A stretch of 64,000 nucleotides of DNA from assembly GCA_963741615.1 (NCBI GenBank), contig CAVUIU010000028.1:124001-188000 (forward strand). Direction: 5' to 3'. Origin of the DNA: UBA9676 sp963741615 (lineage in GTDB: Bacteria > Actinomycetota > Actinomycetes > Streptosporangiales > Streptosporangiaceae). Below, in pieces: positions 44,945 to 52,956 of the stretch. The first letter of the stretch is position 1, and each line of letters starts with the position of its first letter. Both the position numbers and the translations under genes were made by a program. The notes below the pieces were generated by a model. The model was given only the letters and a program-made list of their open reading frames with translations, was not told where the DNA came from and did no database searches.

Positions 44945-46569
44945 AATCGGGCACGCCGGCGGCGGCTGGCCTTCTTGTCGGCGATGGCCGCCCTGGCCGC
45001 CTGCATCCCGGGGATGCCGCAGACCCCGCCGCCCCCGTGGGTGGCGGAGCTGGCGTAGTACAGGGCGGGAACGGGGGTGCGGTAGTCCGCGTACCCGGGG
45101 GCCGGGCGCATGTGGAAGAGCTGCTCGAGCGACAGTTCCCCGTGGAAGATGTTGCCGCCGATCAGCCCGTAGTCGTGCTCCATCTCGTAGGGGCCGACGA
45201 TGTCGGTGTGCAGGATCGAGCTCTTGAAGTTCGGCGCCACCTCGTTGTAGCAGTCGATCATGCGGTCGGCGTAGGCCTGGAGCTCCGCCTGGTGCGGCTC
45301 GGTGTTCCAGTCGGCGGGAACCCACTGGGTGAACAGCGACATGATGTGGGTTCCCTCGGGGCACAGGGTCTTGTCGAACGCGGTGGGGATGACCCCGTCG
45401 CTGAACGGCCGGGCGGCGGCCCGGCCCTCGCGGGCGTCCTGGAACGCCCGCTCGATGTACTCCATGCTCGGCGCCATCTCCACCGACCCGGTGTGGTGCT
45501 CGGCCAGGTTGGTGCCGGGGTCGGCGGTGAAGTCCGGCAGCTCGGCCAGGGCAAGGTTGATCTTCACCACGCCGCTGCGGGTCTTCCAGCGCTCGATGTC
45601 GCTGACGAAGTCGGCGGGCAGGTTCTCGCGGCCGACGTGGGCGAGGAAGGCGGTCTGCGGGTGCAGCGACGTGACGACCACGCCGGCCCGGATCTCCTCG
45701 CCACTGTCCAGCACCACGCCCGCCGCGCGGCCGCCTTCGAGCAGCAGTCGGGCCACCCGGGCCCCGGTGCGGATGGTCGCGCCCTGCTCGCGGGCGGCAC
45801 CGCCGATCGCGTCCGCGACCGCGCCCATCCCGCCTTCCTGGAAGCCCCAGTTGCCGAGATGGCCGTCACCGATGTCGCCGATGGAGTGGTGAGCCATCAC
45901 ATAGGCGGTGCCCGGCTCATAGGGGCCGGCCCAGGTGCCGATCACGCCGTTGACCGCGAGCGCGCCCTTCACCTGAGGCGACTCGAACCAGTCGTCGAGC
46001 AGGTCGGCGATGCTCATGGTCATCAGCCGGGTCACGTCGGCGATCGTCCGGACGTTCAGGCCCCGGTTCCGCCAGGCCAGCCGCAGTGTGTCGGCGAGGT
46101 CGCCGGGCCGCCGGGAGCCGATCCGCGGCGGCACGGCGAGCAGCAGCGGGCCGAGCACGTCGGCGAGCCCCGCCAGCCATGCGTCCCAGCGGGGCATGGC
46201 GTCGGCGTCCTTGCGCGACCACTTGGACACCTCCTGGTGGTTGCGCTTGGCGTCGTCGGCGTAGAGCTTGAGCGAGCCGCCTTCCGGGAAGGCCTGGTAG
46301 TACGGGCCCATCGGGAAGACCTTGTAGCCGTGCCGGGGCAGGTCCAGGTCGCTGATGATGCTCGGCGGCATCACGCCCATGACGTAGGACAGCCGGGTGA
46401 CCCGGAACTCCGGCGCGTCCGGCCAGGGCGCCTCGGTGGTGGCGGCGCCGCCGGTGGTGTCCCGGGCCTCGAGCACCAGCGTGCGCGCACCCGAGCGGGC
46501 CAGGTAAGCGGCCGCGACAAGCCCGTTGTGACCTCCGCCGATGACGACGACGTCGAATGCTGAAGCCAT
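44941..46569 (-). CDS. CrtI/PYROXD2-like FAD-dependent oxidoreductase
   Basis: A 542-residue flavoprotein of the phytoene-desaturase superfamily. N-terminal FAD motif FDVVVIGGGHNGLVAAAYLA, then RSGARTLVLEARDTTGGAAT; the C-terminal FAD block is ATHGGGGVCGIPGMQAARAA. The length is usual for the PYROXD2-like branch, whose members oxidise varied substrates. No carotenoid genes are nearby, so a role in amine breakdown is more likely here than carotenoid synthesis. ATG 46569 has GGGAGGT upstream and operator C 34 bp away. Confidence 0.88.
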   Translation of the reverse strand: MASAFDVVVIGGGHNGLVAAAYLARSGARTLVLEARDTTGGAATTEAPWPDAPEFRVTRLSYVMGVMPPSIISDLDLPRHGYKVFPMGPYYQAFPEGGSLKLYADDAKRNHQEVSKWSRKDADAMPRWDAWLAGLADVLGPLLLAVPPRIGSRRPGDLADTLRLAWRNRGLNVRTIADVTRLMTMSIADLLDDWFESPQVKGALAVNGVIGTWAGPYEPGTAYVMAHHSIGDIGDGHLGNWGFQEGGMGAVADAIGGAAREQGATIRTGARVARLLLEGGRAAGVVLDSGEEIRAGVVVTSLHPQTAFLAHVGRENLPADFVSDIERWKTRSGVVKINLALAELPDFTADPGTNLAEHHTGSVEMAPSMEYIERAFQDAREGRAAARPFSDGVIPTAFDKTLCPEGTHIMSLFTQWVPADWNTEPHQAELQAYADRMIDCYNEVAPNFKSSILHTDIVGPYEMEHDYGLIGGNIFHGELSLEQLFHMRPAPGYADYRTPVPALYYASSATHGGGGVCGIPGMQAARAAIADKKASRRRRARL

Positions 46570-46602
46570 GAGCCCGACCTCCCGGGTCGTCCGTCCGCAA
46601 GA

Positions 46603-46622
46603 TTGACTGAATGTTCAGTCTA
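46603..46622. promoter_or_regulatory. TetR-type operator C in the divergent CrtI-like/TetR promoter
   Basis: TTGACTGAATGTTCAGTCTA: half-sites TGACTG (46604-46609) and CAGTCT (46616-46621). Best central copy of the family, between the two divergent genes (46569 minus, 46708 plus). It should control both, including the TetR itself. Confidence 0.75.
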
Positions 46623-46707
46623 GAAACCTGATAGCGTTGGGACAAGGGTGTGCGCCAGATCCGAAGAGGTAGGTGCCCGCAGGGTTCTTGTCGGCGAGGA
46701 TGTCTCC

Positions 46708-47427
46708 ATGAGGCGGAAGGCTGATGGTTCCGGCACGGCCGACCAGCGCCGCGAGCAGATGCTCCGGGCGGCGCTGGAGGTCATTGCCGAGCGCGGATAT
46801 CCGGAGAGCCGGATCGCGGATGTAGCCGAGCGGGCCGGCACCAGCCCCGCCCTGGTCATCTATTACTTCAAGACCAAGGACCAGCTTCTGACCGAGGCGA
46901 TCCGGTTCTCCGAAGATACCTGGTACGAAGCCGGCACCAGCCGGATGGCGGCGATCGGCACCGCCGCCGGGCGGCTGGAGGAGCTGGTCGCCATGTCCTG
47001 CCTGCCCGAGTCGGACATCGAGCCCCACGACTCGTGGCTGGTCTGGCTGGACCTGTGGGCGCAGGCGGGCAGGCATCCCGAGGTGGCCAGTGTCCGGCAG
47101 AAGTTCGACGAGCGCTGGCGGGAGACGATCTCCTCGCTGGTGCTCGAGGGGCAGGAGGCGGGCGAGTTCGGCCCGGTCGCCCCGGCCGACTTCGCGGTGA
47201 TGCTGTCGGCGCTGCTGGACGGGTTCGCTGTCCAGATCGCCCTGGCGGACCCCTCGGTGGACGCGGGCCGGTCGTTCGAGCTGGCCATGCGTTTCGCGGC
47301 CAGGGAACTGGGCTTCACGTGGGCTCCGGGCCGCCGGGATCGCGGGCAGGGTGCGGCTGCCAAGCGCCTGGCCGGTGAACGCGCGGCCCGCCCGCCAGGC
47401 GGAGACGGATCGTCAGCAGAGAGGTAG
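46708..47427 (+). CDS. TetR/BetI-type regulator, likely repressor of the amine regulon
   Basis: A 239-residue TetR-family protein. The HTH is REQMLRAALEVIAERGYPES then RIADVAERAGTSPALVIYYF. The ligand domain (DSWLVWLDLWAQAGRHPEVA) resembles the BetI-type C-terminal domain used by regulators of choline, betaine and polyamine genes. ATG 46708 has a GAGGA ribosome site; a GTG at 46648 would add 20 residues. It is divergent from the flavoenzyme and ends 6 bp before the PotA-like gene, so repressor and transporter ATPase share a transcript. Confidence 0.9.
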   Translation: MRRKADGSGTADQRREQMLRAALEVIAERGYPESRIADVAERAGTSPALVIYYFKTKDQLLTEAIRFSEDTWYEAGTSRMAAIGTAAGRLEELVAMSCLPESDIEPHDSWLVWLDLWAQAGRHPEVASVRQKFDERWRETISSLVLEGQEAGEFGPVAPADFAVMLSALLDGFAVQIALADPSVDAGRSFELAMRFAARELGFTWAPGRRDRGQGAAAKRLAGERAARPPGGDGSSAER

Positions 47428-47432
47428 GCGCG

Positions 47433-48569
47433 ATGGCCGGAGGGCGGATAGAACTGGTCGCGCTCACGAAGCGCTTCACCGACATCGCGGTGGACCGGAT
47501 CGACCTGACCGTGGACAGCGGCGAGTTCTTCTCCCTGCTTGGCCCCTCGGGCTGCGGCAAGACAACAACCCTGCGGCTGATAGCCGGGTTCGAGCAGCCG
47601 ACCGAGGGCACCATCCTGCTCGACGGCGCGGAGATGACGAACATCCCGCCCCACCGGCGCAACGTCAACACGGTGTTCCAGAGCTACGCGCTGTTCCCGT
47701 TCCTGTCGGTGTTCGACAACGTCGCCTTCGGCTTGCGCAGCCGCCACCTCAGCAAGCGGGAGATCAGCGGCCTGGTAGGTGACGCGCTCGAGCTGGTGCA
47801 GCTGACCGGGTACGAGAAACGGCGCCCGGGGATGCTTTCCGGCGGCCAGCAGCAGCGAGTGGCGCTGGCCCGTGCGCTGGTGCTCAACCCCTCGGTGCTG
47901 CTCCTGGACGAACCGCTCGGCGCGCTCGACGCCAAGCTCCGCCGGTCGCTGAAGGTCGAGCTCAAAGCGCTGCAGGAACGGGTCGGCATCACCTTCCTGT
48001 ACGTCACGCACGACCAGGAGGAGGCGCTCACCATGTCCGACCGGCTGGCGGTGATGAACGCCGGCCGGATCGTGCAGATCGGCGTGCCCCGCGAGGTCTA
48101 CGAGGAACCCGCCGACACCTACGTGGCCGACTTCCTGGGGGTGTCGAACCTGGTGGAGGTCGAGGTGGTAGAGCGGGGGCCGGGTTCGCAGTGCCGCATC
48201 AGGCTGGGGGAATCGGCGCTGGCCGTGGAACAGGGCAAGGTGGACGCGGTGGGGCCCGCCCACGCTTTCATCCGGCCCGAGCGGGTGCGGATCGAGCCCT
48301 ACGGCGAGCCCGGCCAGGTGGGGCCGAACCGGGTGCCGGCCATGATCGAGCGGCTGGTTTTTCTCGGGGCCGCCACGCAGGTGATGCTGCGACTTGCCCC
48401 GGGCGCGCTGGTGCAGGCGCTGGTGTACAACGACGGCACCGAAGCCACGCTCTCCCAGGGCACGCCGGTGCAAGCGTTCCTTGCCCCGGACGCGTTGCGG
48501 GTACTGAGCGGCCAGGGGCGTGAGGTCCCACTCGCCGATCAGGAAGAGGACCCGCTCGTCACGCGCTGA
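47433..48569 (+). CDS. PotA-like ABC transporter ATPase
   Basis: A 378-residue ATPase of spermidine/putrescine-type importers. Walker A GPSGCGKTTTLR, Q-loop in VFQSYALFPFLSVFDNVAFG, signature LSGGQQQRVALARAL, Walker B LLLDEPLGALDAKLR and switch His in YVTHDQEEALTMSDR. A C-terminal TOBE-type domain follows (HAFIRPERVRIEPYG). It follows TetR by 5 bp. The permease and binding-protein genes lie on the other strand 2.5 kb away, so the transporter is in two transcription units. Confidence 0.93.
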   Translation: MAGGRIELVALTKRFTDIAVDRIDLTVDSGEFFSLLGPSGCGKTTTLRLIAGFEQPTEGTILLDGAEMTNIPPHRRNVNTVFQSYALFPFLSVFDNVAFGLRSRHLSKREISGLVGDALELVQLTGYEKRRPGMLSGGQQQRVALARALVLNPSVLLLDEPLGALDAKLRRSLKVELKALQERVGITFLYVTHDQEEALTMSDRLAVMNAGRIVQIGVPREVYEEPADTYVADFLGVSNLVEVEVVERGPGSQCRIRLGESALAVEQGKVDAVGPAHAFIRPERVRIEPYGEPGQVGPNRVPAMIERLVFLGAATQVMLRLAPGALVQALVYNDGTEATLSQGTPVQAFLAPDALRVLSGQGREVPLADQEEDPLVTR

Positions 48570-48576
48570 CCGGCAC

Positions 48577-49425
48577 CTAGCCCTTGCGGCCCATGCCGCC
48601 CCACAGGGCCGCCGGGCTCTTGGCCTCGATCTCGGTGTCGGGCCGCCACTCCTGGACGCGCACCAGCCCCGGCTCCACCATTTCCAGGCCTTCGAAGAAA
48701 CGCGCCACCTGCGCCCGGGTGCGGAAGGTGACCTTCTCCGCCATGAGCTTGTTCAGGCGCTCGGCCATCTGCGCCATGGCCTGGGTCTCGATGTCCGCGG
48801 CCGGGTGCGACATGACCAGGTAGCTGCCGGGCGGCACGGCGCCGAGAAGCGTGGTCACGATCGCCGCCGGATCCTCGCTGTCGTCGATGTGCTGCAGGAT
48901 GGCCATCAGCATGATCGCTACCGGCTGGGAGAAGTCGAGCGTCAGGGCCGCGTCGGCCAGGATCCGCTCCGTGTCTCGCAGGTCGGCGTCGATGTAGTTG
49001 GTGAGCCCTTGCCCGCCGCTGACGAGCAGCGCGCGGGCGTGCGCCAGGACCACGGGGTCGTTGTCCACGTAGACCACGTGGCAACCGGGTACCACCGACT
49101 GCGCGACCTCGTGGGTGTTGTTCGCGGTCGGGATGCCGGTGCCGATGTCGAGGTACTGGCGGATTCCGGCCTCTCTTGCCAGATAGCGCACCGTGCGGGC
49201 CAGGAAGGCGCGGTTGGCACGGACCGAGAAGACGATGTCCGGATAGGCCTGAATCGCCTGCTCGCCGGCCAGCCGGTCGGCGGCGAAGTTGTCCTTGCCG
49301 CCAAGCCAGTAGTCATACACGCGGGCGACATGCGCGACGCTGGTGTCGAAGGACGGGGCCGAACCGTGACCGGACGGCTCGGTGCCGTCGTGCTCTCCTG
49401 TTGCTGGAGTGCCGTCACTGGTCAT
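48577..49425 (-). CDS. SAM-dependent methyltransferase, SAV2177/DUF574 type
   Basis: A 282-residue putative methyltransferase of the actinobacterial SAV2177 family. Blocks: VARVYDYWLGGKDNFAADR near the start, YLDIGTGIPTANNTHEVAQ (the SAM motif) and VVYVDNDPVVLAHARALL. Such proteins commonly sit with XRE/DUF5753 and DUF397 genes, as here; the substrate is unknown. ATG 49425 is preferred to an upstream in-frame start at 49455. It converges on the PotA-like gene with 7 bp between stops. Confidence 0.88.
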   Translation of the reverse strand: MTSDGTPATGEHDGTEPSGHGSAPSFDTSVAHVARVYDYWLGGKDNFAADRLAGEQAIQAYPDIVFSVRANRAFLARTVRYLAREAGIRQYLDIGTGIPTANNTHEVAQSVVPGCHVVYVDNDPVVLAHARALLVSGGQGLTNYIDADLRDTERILADAALTLDFSQPVAIMLMAILQHIDDSEDPAAIVTTLLGAVPPGSYLVMSHPAADIETQAMAQMAERLNKLMAEKVTFRTRAQVARFFEGLEMVEPGLVRVQEWRPDTEIEAKSPAALWGGMGRKG

Positions 49426-49508
49426 TGATCTCGCCTTCCTCCGCCCCCATGACAAGCCTTTATCGGGTGCCTTCTGGTACCCCGGCGACTGCCATTGTGC
49501 TGGCCACT

Positions 49509-50414
49509 CTAGATCTCCCGCATGATCTCCCGGAGAAAGCGGGTGGTCGCGACCGGAGTGTGAGCCTCCGCGCTGAGGCGGTTCATGACCTCCATGTAGT
49601 GGTCCACGTCCTTGCGGTCATCCAGGTACAGGGCACTGGTGAGCTGCTCGAGGTAGACGACGTCGGGAAGGTCGGGGGCGGCGAAACGCAGGATGGTGAA
49701 GGACCCTCCCGCCGCGGCGTGTCCGCCGCGGCGGAACGGCACGACCTGAACGGTGATGTGGGGAAAGGCGGCCACCTCCAGCAGGTGTTTGAGCTGCGCC
49801 CGCATCACCTGGCGTCCCCCGATCGGCCGCCGCAGCGCCGCTTCGTCGATGACGAACCACACCCGCGGCGGATCCGCGCCGGAGAGCACCTCCTGGCGCC
49901 GCATGCGCAGGCTGACCCGCCGCTCGGTCTCGTCGGAGGACGTGGGGCTGTAACCGAGCGTCGCCACGGCGCGCGCATAGTCCTCGGTCTGGAACAGGCC
50001 GTGCACCCACTGGAGCTCGAAAATGCGGATGAGCGAGGCTGCCGTCTCCAGGCCCAGGTATGGCTCGAACCAGTCGGGGAGGATGTCGGTGTACTTCGCC
50101 CACCAGCCAGGGGTGTTGGCCTGGCGGGCCAGCGCAAGCATGCTGGCGCGCACCTGCTCGTCGGTCACGCCGTAAAGGGTGAGCAGGTCCCTGACGTCCC
50201 GCTCCTTGAACCCCACCCGCCCGTGCTCGATGCGGCTGATCTTCGACCGGGAGCCGCGGATTTCGTAGCCTGCCTGGTCGGGCGTGATACCGCTCACCTC
50301 GCGCAGGCGGCGGAGCTGGTTTCCCAGCATGATACGAAGAACTGTCGGGCCGCCGCGTGGCTCGTCCGCGGCTGGCTCGCCGGGCAATTCATCGCTCGGC
50401 TGAACCGCACTCAT
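49509..50414 (-). CDS. XRE-family regulator with DUF5753 domain
   Basis: A 301-residue DNA-binding protein. HTH: IMLGNQLRRLREVSGITPDQ then AGYEIRGSRSKISRIEHGRV. The DUF5753 domain has the family patterns FEPYLGLETAASLIRIFELQ, WVHGLFQTEDYARAV, VWFVIDEAALRRPIGGRQVM and TVQVVPFRRGGHAAAGGSFT. ATG 50414 chosen; residues upstream in frame to 50543 are not conserved. Such regulators normally work with a neighbouring DUF397 protein. Confidence 0.92.
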   Translation of the reverse strand: MSAVQPSDELPGEPAADEPRGGPTVLRIMLGNQLRRLREVSGITPDQAGYEIRGSRSKISRIEHGRVGFKERDVRDLLTLYGVTDEQVRASMLALARQANTPGWWAKYTDILPDWFEPYLGLETAASLIRIFELQWVHGLFQTEDYARAVATLGYSPTSSDETERRVSLRMRRQEVLSGADPPRVWFVIDEAALRRPIGGRQVMRAQLKHLLEVAAFPHITVQVVPFRRGGHAAAGGSFTILRFAAPDLPDVVYLEQLTSALYLDDRKDVDHYMEVMNRLSAEAHTPVATTRFLREIMREI

Positions 50415-50612
50415 CCTGGCTCCGGGGACCGTTCGATGTGCGCTCAGTGCCCTCTCCAGATGGACGGCTAATGGCACGCCAGGTACCGAGCGGGGAAACC
50501 GGAAGGGCTGGAGGCCCGTCCGGCGGTCGGGCGCACACAGCACGATATCACCGCGGTGGCCTCATGTCGTGATGCGTTCGCGTTCGGGTGGATTGGCCCG
50601 CCGGACCGGCCC

Positions 50613-50849
50613 TCATAAGCTGATCAGTGCGTCAAACTCCCCATTTTTCATCCCCCGCAGGAAGGCGGCCACCGCGGCGCGCGGGTAGATCAGCGCCGGG
50701 CCCCGCTTGTCCCGGGAGTTGCGGACCGCGATCGCGTCGCCGGGCAGTTCGGCGAGCTCCACGCAGCTCCCGTTCGGGTTGCTGACGCGGCTCTTGCGCC
50801 AGCGTGCCGCCGGCAGCTGGCCGGCGGGCATGCCGCTGTTGATCAGCAT
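50613..50849 (-). CDS. DUF397 protein
   Basis: A 78-residue DUF397 protein: ARWRKSRVSNPNGSCVELAE, AIAVRNSRDKRGPALIYPR and AVAAFLRGMKNGEFD. These small proteins pair with XRE/DUF5753 regulators, probably antagonising them. ATG 50849 has a CGGAGAG ribosome site. Between this gene and the XRE start (50415-50612) I see no further gene. Confidence 0.9.
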   Translation of the reverse strand: MLINSGMPAGQLPAARWRKSRVSNPNGSCVELAELPGDAIAVRNSRDKRGPALIYPRAAVAAFLRGMKNGEFDALISL

Positions 50850-50927
50850 ATTCTCTCCGGGGTGAGGGAGAGGGGCGGGACGACGCTGAACACGCGCAAT
50901 ACACCCCTGCAAGGACCAGCCTAACAT

Positions 50928-50970
50928 GCCGATGCATGTGCATATGCTTTTGCATCCTCGTGTGCATAAT
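50928..50970. promoter_or_regulatory. Cluster of TGCAT/ATGCA repeats
   Basis: Four ATGCA/TGCAT pentamers occur within 43 bp, in GATGCATGTGCATATGC, TTTTGCATCC and GTGTGCATAA. It is markedly AT-richer than its surroundings and lies about 80 bp upstream of the DUF397 gene. On the minus strand TAGGCT near 50918 could be a -10. A binding site for the XRE regulator is a reasonable guess. Confidence 0.4.
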
Positions 50971-51028
50971 GGAGAGAGGCGGGGCGCTCACCGTAGTGCT
51001 GTGGCGGTGGGTACGGGAGGGGCCGGTG

Positions 51029-51067
51029 CTGAGCGGCCCCGGCGCCAGCGCTGCCGGGGCCGCTCAG
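51029..51067 (-). terminator. Terminator of the PotC-like transcript
   Basis: A perfect 15-bp stem, CTGAGCGGCCCCGGC (51029-51043) against GCCGGGGCCGCTCAG (51053-51067), with a 9-nt loop. It includes the permease stop codon (51064-51066). Strong hairpin without a T-run, typical of high-GC terminators. Confidence 0.7.
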
Positions 51068-52014
51068 TCAGATCCGGCGATGCTGGTAAGAGCCTCGACT
51101 CCGCTTCCCCGTTCACCCCGGGTCATCCAGCGGTAGCCGATGTAGCCGATGATGACGATGACGAACGTCATGACCAGCATGATGGTGCCGAGCGCGTTGA
51201 GCGCCGGGCCGCCGTTGCCGCCATGTTGCTGGGAGTAGATGTAGACGGACATCGGCGTGTTCGCGGCGTTGGAGTTCAGCAGGTCCACGATCACGAAGTC
51301 GTCGATGACGCCGGAGAAGACGAGTACCGCGCTGGCGAAGATGGCCGGGGTCAGCAGCGGCAGCATCACCCGGCGCATGGTCTGCCACTGGGTCGCGCCG
51401 AGGTCGGCGGCCGCCTCCTCGTACTGCTTCCCGATGGTGACCAGCCGGGCCTGGACGATGATGGCCGGCCAGCTGATATTCCAGGTCACCAGGCCGAAGA
51501 CCTCAGCCCAGGTGCCCAGACCCACGAACGTGAACAGCTGCGTGAAGACGAAGAACAGCGCCACACCGAAGATCAGCTCCGGGATGACGAAGGAGAGGAT
51601 CATCGCGAAGTTGGCCGACGCGGATACGGCGCCGCGCCACCGGTTGATGCCGAGGGCGAAGGCCACGCCGAGCGGCACGCAGATCAGGGTCGTGTAGACC
51701 GAGAGCCGGACGGTCTGGATCACGGCGGCGTGCAGGTTGGGGTCATGCAGGACGGAGTTCACGGGATCGGCGAAGTACCACCGCCAGGAGAAGCCCTGCC
51801 AGACGGCCTGGGACTTCCCGTTGTTGAACGAGAACAGGACGGCGAGCGCGATCGGTACCAGCGACCAGAGCAGGTACAGCCAGGTGAAGCCCTCCAGGAA
51901 CCACGGGTGACGCCAGGGGTTGCGGCGCGGCAGCAGGCGGCCGGTCCGGGCGCGGGCCCCGGTGTCGGCGGGGCGGGCTCCCGCGGCGGTGCTGGCCGTG
52001 CTCGCCGCGCTCAC
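51064..52014 (-). CDS. PotC-like ABC transporter permease
   Basis: A 316-residue inner-membrane permease. It has six predicted helices and the cytoplasmic EAA loop QYEEAAADLGATQWQTMRRV followed by MLPLLTPAIFASAVLVFSGV. GTG 52014 overlaps the stop of the PotB-like gene (GTGA), so the two are coupled. The long frame beyond 52014 is a shadow of that gene. A Thr/Ala-rich N-terminal leader of about 30 residues precedes the first helix. Confidence 0.92.
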   Translation of the reverse strand: MSAASTASTAAGARPADTGARARTGRLLPRRNPWRHPWFLEGFTWLYLLWSLVPIALAVLFSFNNGKSQAVWQGFSWRWYFADPVNSVLHDPNLHAAVIQTVRLSVYTTLICVPLGVAFALGINRWRGAVSASANFAMILSFVIPELIFGVALFFVFTQLFTFVGLGTWAEVFGLVTWNISWPAIIVQARLVTIGKQYEEAAADLGATQWQTMRRVMLPLLTPAIFASAVLVFSGVIDDFVIVDLLNSNAANTPMSVYIYSQQHGGNGGPALNALGTIMLVMTFVIVIIGYIGYRWMTRGERGSGVEALTSIAGSD

Positions 52015-52934
52015 GACGCCGACCTCGACGAGCGGTTGGTGGCGACCACGTAGTAGGCCATGGGGATCGTCAGGACGAGCAGCAGCATCAGTGAGAGCAC
52101 CGCTCCCTCCGCCTGGAACGCCGGTGTCTGCAGCTGCCCGTCGATGACGTTGCCGATCATCGTCGTGCCAGTGGTGCCGGACAGGAGCTGATTGGTGAAG
52201 TAGTCGCCGAGCATGGGCAGCACCGTGATCAGCATTCCGGTCAGGATCGCCTGTCTGGACAGGGGCAGGGTGACCCGCATGAAGGTGCGTGCCCGCCCCA
52301 GGCCGAGATCCCGCCCGGCCTCGATCAGTGAGGGATCGATCCGGTCCAGCCCGGCGTACAGCACCAGGATCAGGTACGGGATGTAGCCGTACACGAGCCC
52401 GAGTATCACCGTCGCCGGCAGCCCGCCAAGCCAGTTGACCGGGCTCAGGTTCACCAGGGCCAGGATCTTGTTCACATAGCCGTTGATCTGGAGCAGGTTG
52501 ACCCAGGCGAGCATGCGCATCATGTAGCTGATCCAGAACGGCGCGATCAGCAGTACCAGGAACAGGGCCTTGCGCCGGCCTCCGTACCGGGCCACGAAGT
52601 AGGCGGTCGGGTAGGCAATGACCAGGGAGAGCACTGATGCGACAGCCACGTAGACGAGGGTCCGGACGAGGATGGGACCGACGGAGGCGCCGGCCCCCAC
52701 GATGTCGCCCCAGGCCTTGGTCAGATTGGCCGGACTCCACTGGAGCGGGTTCCAGACCGCGACCGGCTGCTCGAAGATCAGGTTCAGCTTGCCGCCGGCG
52801 ATGGCAAGCACCGCGTAGAACGGCACGACGAACAGCAGCGCCAGCCACAGGATGCCGGGCGCGGCGAGCGCGATCCAGAAGAGGCGGTGAGGCTGCCGCT
52901 CCCGCCGCCGTGCCCGGTACCCACTCGCTGTCAT
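52011..52934 (-). CDS. PotB-like ABC transporter permease
   Basis: A 307-residue permease with a basic N-terminus (RARRRERQPHRLFW), six helices and the EAA loop LIEAGRDLGLGRARTFMRVT followed by LPLSRQAILTGMLITVLPML. It lies 22 bp downstream of the PotD-like gene. Together with PotC- and PotD-like genes and the remote PotA-like gene it makes a complete importer. Confidence 0.92.
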   Translation of the reverse strand: MTASGYRARRRERQPHRLFWIALAAPGILWLALLFVVPFYAVLAIAGGKLNLIFEQPVAVWNPLQWSPANLTKAWGDIVGAGASVGPILVRTLVYVAVASVLSLVIAYPTAYFVARYGGRRKALFLVLLIAPFWISYMMRMLAWVNLLQINGYVNKILALVNLSPVNWLGGLPATVILGLVYGYIPYLILVLYAGLDRIDPSLIEAGRDLGLGRARTFMRVTLPLSRQAILTGMLITVLPMLGDYFTNQLLSGTTGTTMIGNVIDGQLQTPAFQAEGAVLSLMLLLVLTIPMAYYVVATNRSSRSAS

Positions 52935-52956
52935 GCCATGGCCGCCCGGGACATGC

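Noticed and set aside
44944..45364. N-terminal extension of the ADP-forming acyl-CoA synthetase
   Set aside because: The extra 140 residues are a shadow of the overlapping CrtI-like gene; GTG 44944 overlaps its stop and fits the family start.
44941..46569. Carotenoid biosynthesis role for the CrtI-like gene
   Set aside because: No crtB, crtE or other carotenoid genes are near; the operator and neighbours link it to the amine regulon.
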